Assembly (NCBI RefSeq): GCF_025949665.1
Contig: NZ_JAPDFT010000006.1
Span: 1-64,000 of the forward strand
Source of the DNA: Chryseobacterium viscerum
GTDB lineage: Bacteria; Bacteroidota; Bacteroidia; Flavobacteriales; Weeksellaceae
Reading direction: 5' to 3'
Length of the DNA stretch: 64,000 bases
Shown: piece by piece, positions 28,320 through 36,720 of the stretch
How the letters are laid out: the number at the start of each line of letters is the position of its first letter
Position numbering within the stretch: position 1 is the first letter of the stretch
The notes under the pieces: model-generated
Database searches by the model: none
The model's input: only the letters and a program-made list of their open reading frames with translations
Told to the model about the DNA's origin: nothing
Position numbers and translations under genes: made by a program

Positions 28320-29318
28320 TTAGAAATTCGTCTTAACAATTAATTCAGACAGCTCAGCATTCACAAAGTCAATCGGCATGATACCGAATGATCCCTGAGT
28401 ATTGTTTTGGAAGAATGTTTTAAGTCTTGGATTAATATTATTGGATACCGTAGGAATACTTGGGATTCCGAAGATTCCAGGTTTATATCCGCTGGTGAAA
28501 TTCACAAAAAGTTTACCATTTGTATCATTTTTCGCTTCATTTAGAAGGTTGAAAATTCCATTCCACTTATCGTCGTTATTCGTTACTTTATAATAATCCT
28601 GCACTTTTAACTGCACCCCGGAATTGTTGATGTCAAAAGTAGTATTGTCTGCCCATGGTGAAGCATTGATTCCTTTAGTTGTTCCTGAAGAGAATCTTCT
28701 TAACAATTTGATCTTTCCTCTTACAGAACCCAGCGTAGGAATATTTGCTCCAAGATCCCATTTAGTAGGATTTTTCTGTACATAAGAATCAAATGTCTGT
28801 TCAAAACTTCTGGTTGTGTTGGAAGCATCGTATTCTTCTTTTACAGACATGATAATGGTTTCAGACGGATTGTTTTGAAGGAATGTATAGCATGCATTAA
28901 GCACATCATCAAAATTCAGATTTTGGTAAATCGCTCCGTGATGAATAGTGAAAGCATTGTCAATATGTCTGCAACGTATATCCAGAAAACGGACTCCTGC
29001 ATTCAGTTGTTCTGCAATGCTGAGGTCTTGGGTTTTAGCCGTACCTGAGACAACAGGGGCATCTACACGTGCTCCAGAATCATGAGTTCCCGGAATTGAA
29101 ATTTTTGAAATGGAAATATTATCCTGAAGGCCAGACATCCAGTTATTCATAGCGATAGGTAATAATGAAGCCCTATTACTTGATTTTGCTAAAGAAGCTA
29201 CACTGTTTTCATTGGAATCTCTTTCCAGCAGGCTGTCATTTGAACAGGAAAAAAAGATAGACGCAGTTACAACCCCAAGAGTGATGGCTGTCATACGTTT
29301 CATGTTTTGTTTGAACAT
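28320..29318 (-). CDS. PI-specific phospholipase C-like lipoprotein
   Basis: 332 residues. Lipoprotein signal with Cys25 (ASIFFSC). The X-domain of PI-PLC is clear: SIPGTHDSG (74-82, catalytic His79), FLDIRCRH (111-118), FTIHHGAIYQ (123-132, second His) and ETIIMSVKEEY. These match the bacterial enzyme that splits phosphatidylinositol by internal cyclisation. All catalytic histidines are present. It is convergent with the phosphatase fusion, third lipid-cleaving enzyme of this region. Possible alternative starts at Met6 or Met9 would keep the signal. Confidence 0.85.
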   Translation of the reverse strand: MFKQNMKRMTAITLGVVTASIFFSCSNDSLLERDSNENSVASLAKSSNRASLLPIAMNNWMSGLQDNISISKISIPGTHDSGARVDAPVVSGTAKTQDLSIAEQLNAGVRFLDIRCRHIDNAFTIHHGAIYQNLNFDDVLNACYTFLQNNPSETIIMSVKEEYDASNTTRSFEQTFDSYVQKNPTKWDLGANIPTLGSVRGKIKLLRRFSSGTTKGINASPWADNTTFDINNSGVQLKVQDYYKVTNNDDKWNGIFNLLNEAKNDTNGKLFVNFTSGYKPGIFGIPSIPTVSNNINPRLKTFFQNNTQGSFGIMPIDFVNAELSELIVKTNF

Positions 29319-29708
29319 AGTTTTTTTAATTTTAATGTAGCTTAAAAATAAGAATATATCAAAGTATGAGGAGTTAATTTAACTTTAAGAGATAATTAAG
29401 TTGATTTAAAGTAGGAATCGTATAAAAGAAAAATTGAAGGATAGATTTTATTAACGCAAAGTTTATTTTTTATTCAGGAAATATAGAGGAAGCAAAGATG
29501 AAATCAATGAAATTGATTTTTTCTAAGCGGGTGTATAAATCAAGCTTCGTCAACGGCATATGTCGGCCTCTTTGCTCTCTTTAATATTGCAGTAGTACTG
29601 TTTTTATTTTGCGTTTAAAAAATTTAGTCATAAAAATTCATAATAAAATGAAGATCAAATGTTTGCTGTGAAACAGTAACTTCCTGCATCCAGCTTCAAT
29701 CTTCCATC
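29319..29708. other. Gene-free gap
   Basis: About 390 nt, AT-rich, no credible frame. The far end (29680-29706) carries a degenerate CTTCC/CATCCAGCTTC repeat related to that at 18698-18826. No convincing promoter box was found for the PI-PLC-like gene. Confidence 0.4.
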
Positions 29709-30389
29709 CTAAAAAACAAAATCCTCCTTCAAACCGGGAAGCCTGAACTTGTGGTCTCCGATAAAGAAATCATTCATTTTAATAAGAACCGGGAATTTAT
29801 GAGTAAACTCTTTGTGTGAGTTTTCGGGTACTTTGGTATCATCATCACAGGATGAATATTCTCTGTCAACAATCACTTGGCCTGTAGAAAAATTGATTTC
29901 ATTCGTAAAACTGAAATCACAGGTGTCTTCAAAATGATCGTACAAACCTATCAGATAAAAATCTCCGTTCTGAAATCTGAAGGTATGTTTATATTGCTGG
30001 GTATGTCTTGAATTGGTAAAAAACTGCTGTTCAATAATAAGACAGTTATTTTTTATATTGATTGTAAGAGTATTATCGGAAGGATAAAATCCGAATCCGC
30101 TTGAAAAAACGATGTCAGAATTTTCTTTCCATACTTTCAGGGCGTTGTTTTCCTTTTTCAGAATATAGAAAACCCTTTTATAGTTACTTGTACCTTCCGG
30201 GTTTTGCTCGTATGATGCTTTTATATTAGTATTAAATATCAGGACAGTTTCATCTTTTCCATCTTTGTCAAGATCGCCTTTGGCTTCTGCAATCTGAGTA
30301 TAACCTTTCGGAACCGAAAAGTTTTTCAGAGTCTGAGCAGATAAACTCGAAACATATAAAGAAAACAAAAAGAAAAAGAAAGGTTTCAT
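29709..30389 (-). CDS. Exported protein of unknown function
   Basis: 226 residues with a clear signal peptide (ending SSLSAQ). GDLDKDGKDETVLIF (residues 38-52) resembles the Ca-binding D-x-D-x-DG loop of FG-GAP/VCBS-type repeats, but only one copy is seen. The rest is beta-rich with two Cys pairs. Gene order and spacing do not tie it to a neighbour: aroA ends 78 nt upstream on the same strand. No function assigned. Confidence 0.6.
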   Translation of the reverse strand: MKPFFFFLFSLYVSSLSAQTLKNFSVPKGYTQIAEAKGDLDKDGKDETVLIFNTNIKASYEQNPEGTSNYKRVFYILKKENNALKVWKENSDIVFSSGFGFYPSDNTLTINIKNNCLIIEQQFFTNSRHTQQYKHTFRFQNGDFYLIGLYDHFEDTCDFSFTNEINFSTGQVIVDREYSSCDDDTKVPENSHKEFTHKFPVLIKMNDFFIGDHKFRLPGLKEDFVF

Positions 30390-30467
30390 TATTATTATAT
30401 AGAATTAAAATGTGGTAATCCGAAATAAAAAATCATTTTCAAATTACCACACTTTTATATTGTTAAA

Positions 30468-31691
30468 TTAATGAGTCAGTATACTTTCAAGATCTTTCCA
30501 GAACATTGGATAAGACTTTTCTACTACATCTTCATCCTCAATATTGAGTTCTCTGATCAGACAAAACGGTGCAAAACTCATGGCCATTCTATGATCCTGA
30601 TATGTTTTGATAGAAATGTTGTCCTGTGGCCCACCGAAACTGATAGATTTAATGGTTAAATCTGTAATCTCTGTTTCAGTGCCCAGTTTTTCAAGCTCAT
30701 TATATAAAGCAAGAAGTCTGTCGGTTTCCTTTACCCTTAACGTTCCCAACCCTGAAATATCAAAAGGAATTTTTAAAGCTGCTGCCGTTACACAAAGAGT
30801 CTGTGCAATATCCGGGCAGTTGTTCATATCCAAAACAATTTTCTCAGGAAAAGAAAAATCTGGATTAGGTTCCAGCGTCAGCTGATGTTCAGCTTCAGAG
30901 AACGTTGTCTTGATCCCAAAGAACTTTTCATAGATATTGGCAATTGCAGAATCTCCCTGCGTTGATTCTTTGTAAAAACTTTTCAGGTGAATGGTTTCTC
31001 TTCCCAATGCGCAAATAGAGTAGAAGTAAGACGCCGAACTCCAGTCGCTTTCCACTTCATAATGTACCACTTCAGCATTGCTGTCCGGAGTGAAAGGTTC
31101 TACTTTGATGGTATTTCCTTCAAAACTGCTTTGGATACCAAATTTTGTCAGAATATCAAGAGTCATTTCAATATAAGATCTTGAGGTAATTTCTCCCACA
31201 AGATTAATTTCCAGCCCATTTTCAAGCTTTCCTGCAACAAGAAGTAAAGAAGTGATAAACTGGCTTGAAATATTGGCCGGAACATTCACAGAAGTTTGAG
31301 TGATCTTTTTTCCTGTAATTTTTAAAGGAGGAAAACCTTCATTCTCCAAATACTCAATTTCTACTCCAAGATCCCTCAAAGCATTTACCAGATTTTTGAT
31401 CGGTCTTTCTTTCATTCTTCCGGACCCGGTAAGAATTGTTGTCTTTCCTTCCTGAATAGAATAATAAGAAGTAAGAAAACGCATTGCCGTTCCCGCATGG
31501 TGGATGTCTACCACTTCAGTATTTTCAGATAATGCTTTTTTCAGCAACTGAGTATCCTGAGAATTGGATAGATTTCCGATTTTTATATTGCTAAACAGAC
31601 TTTCCAGAATCAATAAACGATTCGAAATACTTTTCGAACCGCTGATCTGTACTGTTTTTCCTCCTGATAATTTTGATTTTTCTAGCTTCAT
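30468..31691 (-). CDS. aroA: 3-phosphoshikimate 1-carboxyvinyltransferase (EPSP synthase)
   Basis: Sixth step of the shikimate pathway: transfers enolpyruvyl from PEP to shikimate-3-phosphate in the cytoplasm. Motifs: ISGSKSISNRLL (16-27), HHAGTAMRFLTS (PEP-loop region), GSGRMKERPIKNL, NCPDIAQTL, LRVKETDRL and YQDHRMAMSFAP. All are as in functional enzymes. At 407 residues it is slightly shorter than the typical 425-440, as is common in Bacteroidota. It is co-oriented with the MazG-like gene 75 nt upstream. Confidence 0.95.
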   Translation of the reverse strand: MKLEKSKLSGGKTVQISGSKSISNRLLILESLFSNIKIGNLSNSQDTQLLKKALSENTEVVDIHHAGTAMRFLTSYYSIQEGKTTILTGSGRMKERPIKNLVNALRDLGVEIEYLENEGFPPLKITGKKITQTSVNVPANISSQFITSLLLVAGKLENGLEINLVGEITSRSYIEMTLDILTKFGIQSSFEGNTIKVEPFTPDSNAEVVHYEVESDWSSASYFYSICALGRETIHLKSFYKESTQGDSAIANIYEKFFGIKTTFSEAEHQLTLEPNPDFSFPEKIVLDMNNCPDIAQTLCVTAAALKIPFDISGLGTLRVKETDRLLALYNELEKLGTETEITDLTIKSISFGGPQDNISIKTYQDHRMAMSFAPFCLIRELNIEDEDVVEKSYPMFWKDLESILTH

Positions 31692-31766
31692 TATTTCTTC
31701 AGATTTTCAGAACCCTGCTATTAGATGCCAGATAGATTTGAATATCCGAAATCTAACAGCTGATTC

Positions 31767-32093
31767 TTATTTAAGTTTTTCATTATTCTGATGCCGGTCT
31801 TTATCCCGGTCAGTCTTGATTTTCATTTTTCTGTCAAAAGCGTCCTGCAGGTTCACTCCCGTTTGATTGGCCAGACATAACGTTACAAAAAGTACGTCTG
31901 CCAGTTCTTCACCAAGATCTTTATTCTTATCGCTTTCCTTTTCGCTTTGTTCACCATACCTCCTGGCAATGATTCTTGCTACTTCACCTACTTCTTCTGT
32001 CAGCATTGCCATATTGGTAAGTTCATTAAAATATCTTACACCAATGGTTTTGATCCATTCATCTACCTGCTGTTGTAACTGGGTAATTTCCAT
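31767..32093 (-). CDS. MazG-like nucleotide pyrophosphohydrolase
   Basis: 108-residue all-helical enzyme that hydrolyses (d)NTPs to monophosphate and PPi, a house-cleaning role. Metal-binding motif EEVGEVARII plus EELADVLFVTLCLA matches the MazG EExxE...ExxD signature. Its ATG shares one base with the stop of the upstream beta-helix lipoprotein (TAATG), so they are translationally coupled. Confidence 0.85.
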   Translation of the reverse strand: MEITQLQQQVDEWIKTIGVRYFNELTNMAMLTEEVGEVARIIARRYGEQSEKESDKNKDLGEELADVLFVTLCLANQTGVNLQDAFDRKMKIKTDRDKDRHQNNEKLK

Positions 32094-33502
32094 TATTGAT
32101 AAGCTCCAAGAGTTGGGTTGGTAGTTCTGGATACATTCACGATATCAAAAGGTACTGTAGCTGCAACAGCTGCATTTCCTTTTCCAAGGGCTGGAGAACC
32201 TGGTTTTACTCTTAAATTCATTTTGGCCATAAAATAATTGACAAACTGAGGGTCGGTATTCTTAGTTGTTTGTATCACATTTGGATTATTGTCAAAAGTG
32301 AAACCTGCTCCTGTGGCACTGGTATATTTGATTAATGAATTTTGAAGTAAGAATTCAAACTGCTGTCCCGGAGTCTGTTCAAAATGAATGGCATCATCCC
32401 TATCAGAATATAGGATACTGTTTTTTATATCAAGTTGCTGTAAAGCACCCTGTTCTGTTTGTCCTGCATCATTCTTCCATTCATTGGCTGCAAAAATTCC
32501 GTTTCTGTCAAAAGAGCTCATCGTTCTGGAATAATTGGCAATAGTAGCGTGAGTATAGCTGTGTTTTCCTCCTCTGAAAATACCGATACATGATAAGCCG
32601 CAATTGTTCATCACAAGGTTGTTGGCAGTCACGGTAGAACCTACTGCATAGATTCCGTATTCAAAGAAAGTATGAATGAAGGAATTGGTAATTGTGGCAT
32701 TGGTTTGCTTCATATCCAATCCTCTCGTACCTCCGAAAAGTCTTGCATGATTCATTTTAAGCGTAGAGTTTGCTTCCATTTTGATAGAATTCCAGTTTTT
32801 AGGAATCGTATCATAATAAGGATCATTTCTGTCTCCACGAAGAATAACCTGGTCAGTCTGAGTTCCATTGATGTTTAAGACCGCTCCGGAAGAAACTTTC
32901 ATTCCGCTGTTCTTGTGGAAGTACACTTTAGTTCCAGCATTGATATCAAGGGTTACACTTGGATTGATGGTAAGATTTCCGTAAATGATCTTTGCTTTAT
33001 TGTTATTCCATGTAGTGGAATTGGTAATCACATTTGGATTGGTAGGAGTCTGAATAAAAAATTCAGCATCCTGAACCACAGAAAATAAGGTCACATGCTG
33101 CTGTCCTGTTGGGCTGGTGAAAAGAACTTTATCTTCTGCAATAGCTTCCGGACCGGTAGCTTCCGGTGCAATTTCAACAAATATATAAAGGCTGTCCTTT
33201 TTTCTCAAAGGAACATTTTTAAAATCATATCCCGGTTTTCCATCTACATTGATTCTATATAATGAAGAAGCTCCTTTTTCAAGGTTCACTCTTGGGATCA
33301 GAATATCCTTGTCTTCATTATTATATACTTTTACAACATAAGTTTCTGAACGTACCTGATGATATACCGTGTCACAAAATACCGTATCTGTTGAGAAACG
33401 TAGTTCCTGTGTAGGGCTGTCAAACGTAATGTCATCTTTATTACATGATACTGCTACAAGTAACATCCAGAAGGAAAAAGCCAGTAATAATTTGAATTTC
33501 AT
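32093..33502 (-). CDS. Lipoprotein with right-handed beta-helix
   Basis: 469 residues. Lipoprotein signal ends VAVSC (Cys20). Residues 20-150 form a beta-sandwich-like part. The rest repeats N/T-rich turns (VTLDINAGTKVYF, AVLNINGTQTDQVILRGD, STLKMNHARLFGG), typical of parallel beta-helix (PbH1) proteins. Function unknown; in Bacteroidota such proteins are often surface-exposed. First gene of lipoprotein-mazG-aroA, preceded by a -7 box. Confidence 0.7.
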   Translation of the reverse strand: MKFKLLLAFSFWMLLVAVSCNKDDITFDSPTQELRFSTDTVFCDTVYHQVRSETYVVKVYNNEDKDILIPRVNLEKGASSLYRINVDGKPGYDFKNVPLRKKDSLYIFVEIAPEATGPEAIAEDKVLFTSPTGQQHVTLFSVVQDAEFFIQTPTNPNVITNSTTWNNNKAKIIYGNLTINPSVTLDINAGTKVYFHKNSGMKVSSGAVLNINGTQTDQVILRGDRNDPYYDTIPKNWNSIKMEANSTLKMNHARLFGGTRGLDMKQTNATITNSFIHTFFEYGIYAVGSTVTANNLVMNNCGLSCIGIFRGGKHSYTHATIANYSRTMSSFDRNGIFAANEWKNDAGQTEQGALQQLDIKNSILYSDRDDAIHFEQTPGQQFEFLLQNSLIKYTSATGAGFTFDNNPNVIQTTKNTDPQFVNYFMAKMNLRVKPGSPALGKGNAAVAATVPFDIVNVSRTTNPTLGAYQ

Positions 33503-33526
33503 TGAAATTAAAGTTTAAGTAAGTTC

Positions 33527-33534
33527 CAAATTTA
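33527..33534 (-). promoter_or_regulatory. -7 box of the beta-helix lipoprotein operon
   Basis: TAAATTTG on the minus strand, an exact TAnnTTTG match, 24 nt before the start codon. A candidate -33 TTG is at 33559-33561, spacer 24 nt, slightly long. Confidence 0.5.
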
Positions 33535-33583
33535 ACGAAAATACTTTGAATTTCTTATCAATAAAAAAATATTGAATCGAGTA

Positions 33584-33614
33584 TTTGGAAATTTAAAAAA
33601 ATGTTGTATTTTTG
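33584..33614 (+). promoter_or_regulatory. Promoter of rpmE (L31)
   Basis: -33 TTTG (33584-33587), 19-nt spacer, -7 box TATTTTTG (33607-33614). Transcription would start near 33620, leaving about 65 nt of leader. Confidence 0.8.
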
Positions 33615-33686
33615 CAACCTAAAATTTAGCAGAGAAATATCCATTACTATTTCGAAAGCAAACTTAATTTTTTTAAAAATAGTATT

Positions 33687-33938
33687 ATGAAAAACGGAAT
33701 CCACCCAGAAAATTATAGACTTGTTGTTTTCAAAGATATGAGTAACGACGAGGTGTTTCTTTGCAAGTCTACTGCAGAAACAAAAGACACTATCGAGTTC
33801 GAAGGACAAGAGTATCCTCTAATCAAAATGGAAATCTCTTCAACTTCTCACCCTTTCTACACTGGTAAAGTAAAATTAGTTGACACTGCAGGTAGAGTTG
33901 ATAAGTTCATGAACAAATACAAAAAATTCGCTAAGTAA
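33687..33938 (+). CDS. rpmE2: 50S ribosomal protein L31, type B
   Basis: 83 residues: MKNGIHPENYRLVVFKDMSN, then FEGQEYPLIKMEISSTSHPFYTGK and RVDKFMNKYKKF. The HPxYR start and SHPFYTGK match L31. The zinc-binding Cys pairs of type A are absent (a single Cys), as in zinc-independent type B. Monocistronic, with its own promoter and terminator. Confidence 0.95.
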   Translation: MKNGIHPENYRLVVFKDMSNDEVFLCKSTAETKDTIEFEGQEYPLIKMEISSTSHPFYTGKVKLVDTAGRVDKFMNKYKKFAK

Positions 33939-33961
33939 TTTTTGTATACTTAAAAATATAG

Positions 33962-33992
33962 AAGTCTTCCAATTTTTTGGAAGACTTTTTTT
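33962..33992 (+). terminator. rpmE terminator
   Basis: 11-bp stem AAGTCTTCCAA/TTGGAAGACTT (33962-33972, 33977-33987), loop TTTT, then T-run. Confidence 0.9.
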
Positions 33993-34040
33993 ATTGTAAA
34001 TTTGTTAACCTTGAACTTTAAACCTTAAACATAAAACTGA

Positions 34041-35204
34041 ATGATGCAATTAGTATTTTCAGACGCACAATATTGGGAAGACTTTCTTCCGCTTACTTTT
34101 ACACGCCCGGTTGCTGCTATGCGATGCGGAATCCTTACTTTCTCTGAAAGATGGCAGAAAATCCTTGAAAACACGGAGGTTTCATTCTTCACAGAAATGT
34201 ATCTTCAGGATAAATTTAAAAGTCCGGAGGAAAAAGAAAGTCTCTTTTTAGTTCCGAATTTCCTTCCAACGGAAACTGTAATTCAACAGATTAAAGATCT
34301 TAAACAGGGAGAAGCGTTGGTTTATGAAGATGAGTTGATCGCAGCTAAAATCAATATGAAAGGTTTTTCTCTGAATCAGATTGAGAAAATGACAGATATC
34401 AAAGAGGATTTGATTTTCTTCAAAAGACCAAAAGACCTGTTTACCTATAATCATCATGCAATTGATTTTGATTTTGATCTGCTTACGAAAGGAAGAATTT
34501 CACAGGAATTATCTTCAACTAATGGTTTCTTAGGTGATAAAAAAGATCTGTTTATTGAAGAAGGTGCCGAAATAGAATTCTCCACACTGAATACTAAGAC
34601 CGGTAAAATTTATATCGGTAAAAATGCTGAAGTAATGGAAGGCTGCCACCTTCGCGGGCCTATCACTCTTGGAGAAGATTCTAAGTTTAATCTTGGGGCT
34701 AAAATTTATGGTGCAACCACTATCGGTCCACATTGTAAAGTAGGCGGAGAAGTGAATAATATTATCATTTTCGGTTACACGAGCAAGGGGCATGAAGGTT
34801 TCGTTGGAAACTCTGTAATCGGGGAATGGTGTAACTTCGGTGCTGATACCAATTCTTCCAATCTTAAAAATAATTACAGCCATGTGAAACTTTGGAATTA
34901 CAGAACGAAAGCTTTTGAAGATACTGGATTACAGTTCGCAGGTTTGATCATGGGAGATCACTCCAAAACAGCTATCAACACTCAGTTGAATACCGGAACA
35001 GTAATTGGAGTAGCTTCCAATATCTTCAAACCAGGTTTTCCACCCAATCTTGTGGAAAGCTTTTCATGGGGTGGATTGAAAGATGATGAAAAGTTCAGAC
35101 TGGATAAAGTATATGAAGTAGCAGAAAGGGCAATGGCAAGGAGAAAAATCCCTTTAACAGAAGAGGATAAAGCAATTCTGAAACATATTTTTGATACGTA
35201 TTAA
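34041..35204 (+). CDS. GlmU-like sugar-phosphate nucleotidyl/acetyltransferase
   Basis: 387 residues of the alternative GlmU family of Bacteroidota. N-terminal nucleotidyltransferase-like part (LVFSDAQYWEDFLPLTFTRP, then GILTFSERWQ) lacks the usual GxGTRM loop. C-terminal half (about 175-330) is a left-handed beta-helix with hexapeptide repeats (IYIGKNAEVMEG, ITLGEDSKFNLGAKIYGATTIG). Such proteins are proposed to make UDP-GlcNAc for the wall and LPS. The start may be the first or second ATG (34041 or 34044). Confidence 0.85.
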   Translation: MMQLVFSDAQYWEDFLPLTFTRPVAAMRCGILTFSERWQKILENTEVSFFTEMYLQDKFKSPEEKESLFLVPNFLPTETVIQQIKDLKQGEALVYEDELIAAKINMKGFSLNQIEKMTDIKEDLIFFKRPKDLFTYNHHAIDFDFDLLTKGRISQELSSTNGFLGDKKDLFIEEGAEIEFSTLNTKTGKIYIGKNAEVMEGCHLRGPITLGEDSKFNLGAKIYGATTIGPHCKVGGEVNNIIIFGYTSKGHEGFVGNSVIGEWCNFGADTNSSNLKNNYSHVKLWNYRTKAFEDTGLQFAGLIMGDHSKTAINTQLNTGTVIGVASNIFKPGFPPNLVESFSWGGLKDDEKFRLDKVYEVAERAMARRKIPLTEEDKAILKHIFDTY

Positions 35205-35237
35205 TAAAAAAACCTCAGATAAATTCTGAGGTTTTTT
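35205..35237. terminator. Bidirectional terminator
   Basis: Stem AAAACCTCAGA/TCTGAGGTTTT around a 5-nt loop, flanked by A-run and T-run. It serves both the GlmU-like gene and the convergent gene ending at 35237. Confidence 0.85.
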
Positions 35238-36070
35238 TAGTTTGAGTATAATAATTGTAAACTATCCAGATATCCTTTCCCGGAAATAACTTCTGCTTCT
35301 TTATCCTTGAAAAAGAAGTATTGATAATTGGAATTCTCCTTTTTCAATTGATCAAATTTCTTTTCACTCATACTTTTTCCATTAAAATAATAATAATCAG
35401 GTGGGCTTTCAGATGTTACTACTACAGCTCCTATTTCTAAATATCGATGCTGAGATTCAATCTGAAATTCTTTCTCATTTATTTGTTCTTTTTTAGAGAA
35501 AATAATTGAGGTATTTTCGTAAATATCGGCATTTATTGTATTGGGTACTTTTCTGTTGGGATTTTTATAGGTTTCATTATTTAATTTGTCAAAATCAAAG
35601 TACAAAACATTTTTTCTTTTAATCAGATCGTTAGGTATTTCTAAAGTGAAATTTCCATTTTCATCTGTTATTGTTTTTATATATTTTGATTTACAAATGA
35701 AGAAAACTTCAGCATTGGATATTTCCTTGTTTGTTCTTTTAAAGATCAGTTTTCCTGAAACCTTTGTGATATCTGTTGTTTTTTGTTCGGTAACAACTCC
35801 CGGATTATTTTGAATCTGCGCCTGAATAAACGTAAGATTGGTAATCAAAATAATTCCTGTAGCAGCTATAACTAATGACCGTTTTGAAATTCTTCCGCAG
35901 ATTTCTTTGCCATTAGCTGTCTGAAGAATTTCATTAATTTGGGTATCTGTTTTCTCAGTAAAATCTATGACATATTTAGAACATTTCTCACAGAATTTCC
36001 CTGAAGGAAAGTCTTTCATATTTTCCCAGTTTTCCAGGCAGGGATTTTGGATTCTAATTTTGTTTTTCAT
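35237..36070 (-). CDS. Membrane protein with Cys motif and carboxypeptidase-like domain
   Basis: 277 residues. N-terminal cytoplasmic motif PCLENWENM...GKFCEKCSKYVIDF (Cys11, 27, 30) plus Cys58, a probable zinc site known in many Bacteroidota proteins. One TM helix (about 66-85), then a carboxypeptidase-regulatory-like beta domain (about 103-160, VSGKLIFKRTNKEISNAEVFF, TDENGNFTLEIPN). The C-terminal 100 residues are unassigned. Third gene after the lipoprotein genes at 36721-38040 and 36112-36708, 41 nt from the latter. Function unknown. Confidence 0.65.
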   Translation of the reverse strand: MKNKIRIQNPCLENWENMKDFPSGKFCEKCSKYVIDFTEKTDTQINEILQTANGKEICGRISKRSLVIAATGIILITNLTFIQAQIQNNPGVVTEQKTTDITKVSGKLIFKRTNKEISNAEVFFICKSKYIKTITDENGNFTLEIPNDLIKRKNVLYFDFDKLNNETYKNPNRKVPNTINADIYENTSIIFSKKEQINEKEFQIESQHRYLEIGAVVVTSESPPDYYYFNGKSMSEKKFDQLKKENSNYQYFFFKDKEAEVISGKGYLDSLQLLYSN

Positions 36071-36111
36071 ATTCTGTGTTGGTAAATAAAATATTCAATA
36101 TTAGAGGTTTA

Positions 36112-36708
36112 TTATTGTTTTGTTAATACCATTTTCTCTTGTGGTAATAGAGGCACGAAGCTACTGAAATTAGGGCATTTTGCAGGATTTAATATGCCGT
36201 CTTTATCCTGTGAATAATAGAGGCTCATCTCATTAAGATTATTTAATCTGGTTTCTATAAATACATTACCAGATTCTAAACAATCATAGTTGCCAACAAA
36301 ATGCATTAAATATGATCTTTTTTGAAAATTATACCCCCAGAAAAAGGTGTCATTATCCGTTTTTTTAAATGAATTATAAATAATATTTCCTTGGTTATCT
36401 TTGATTAAGATACGCCCAATAATCATGTCCCATGAAAGGGCATCATTAGGATTCTTTTTATAGTTTATCTTTTTATCTAATTTAATTTCATATTGTTTAC
36501 CATTGGCGGCCCCTTTCCATATACCTATTAATTTATCAAGTCTATTATTAGTGTCCTTAACATAGGTGATGTTCTCTAAATCAGGGCAGCCTTCATCATG
36601 ATTAGGACGCATTGTGCATTCTTCGAATTGTTCTAAAGTTCCTATTACCTGAGCCTTACATGAAAAGATCAGTATTAATAACGAAAATATAAATAATCTG
36701 TTTTTCAT
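36112..36708 (-). CDS. Small lipoprotein of unknown function
   Basis: 198 residues with a lipoprotein signal (LILIFSC, Cys17). YVKDTNNRLDKLIGIWKG followed by YEIKLDKKI is a pattern seen in a family common in Chryseobacterium (recalled as DUF6705; not verified). It starts 12 nt after the upstream gene and is likely cotranscribed. Four further Cys could form disulfides. Confidence 0.6.
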   Translation of the reverse strand: MKNRLFIFSLLILIFSCKAQVIGTLEQFEECTMRPNHDEGCPDLENITYVKDTNNRLDKLIGIWKGAANGKQYEIKLDKKINYKKNPNDALSWDMIIGRILIKDNQGNIIYNSFKKTDNDTFFWGYNFQKRSYLMHFVGNYDCLESGNVFIETRLNNLNEMSLYYSQDKDGILNPAKCPNFSSFVPLLPQEKMVLTKQ

Positions 36709-36720
36709 TGTTTTAAATTT

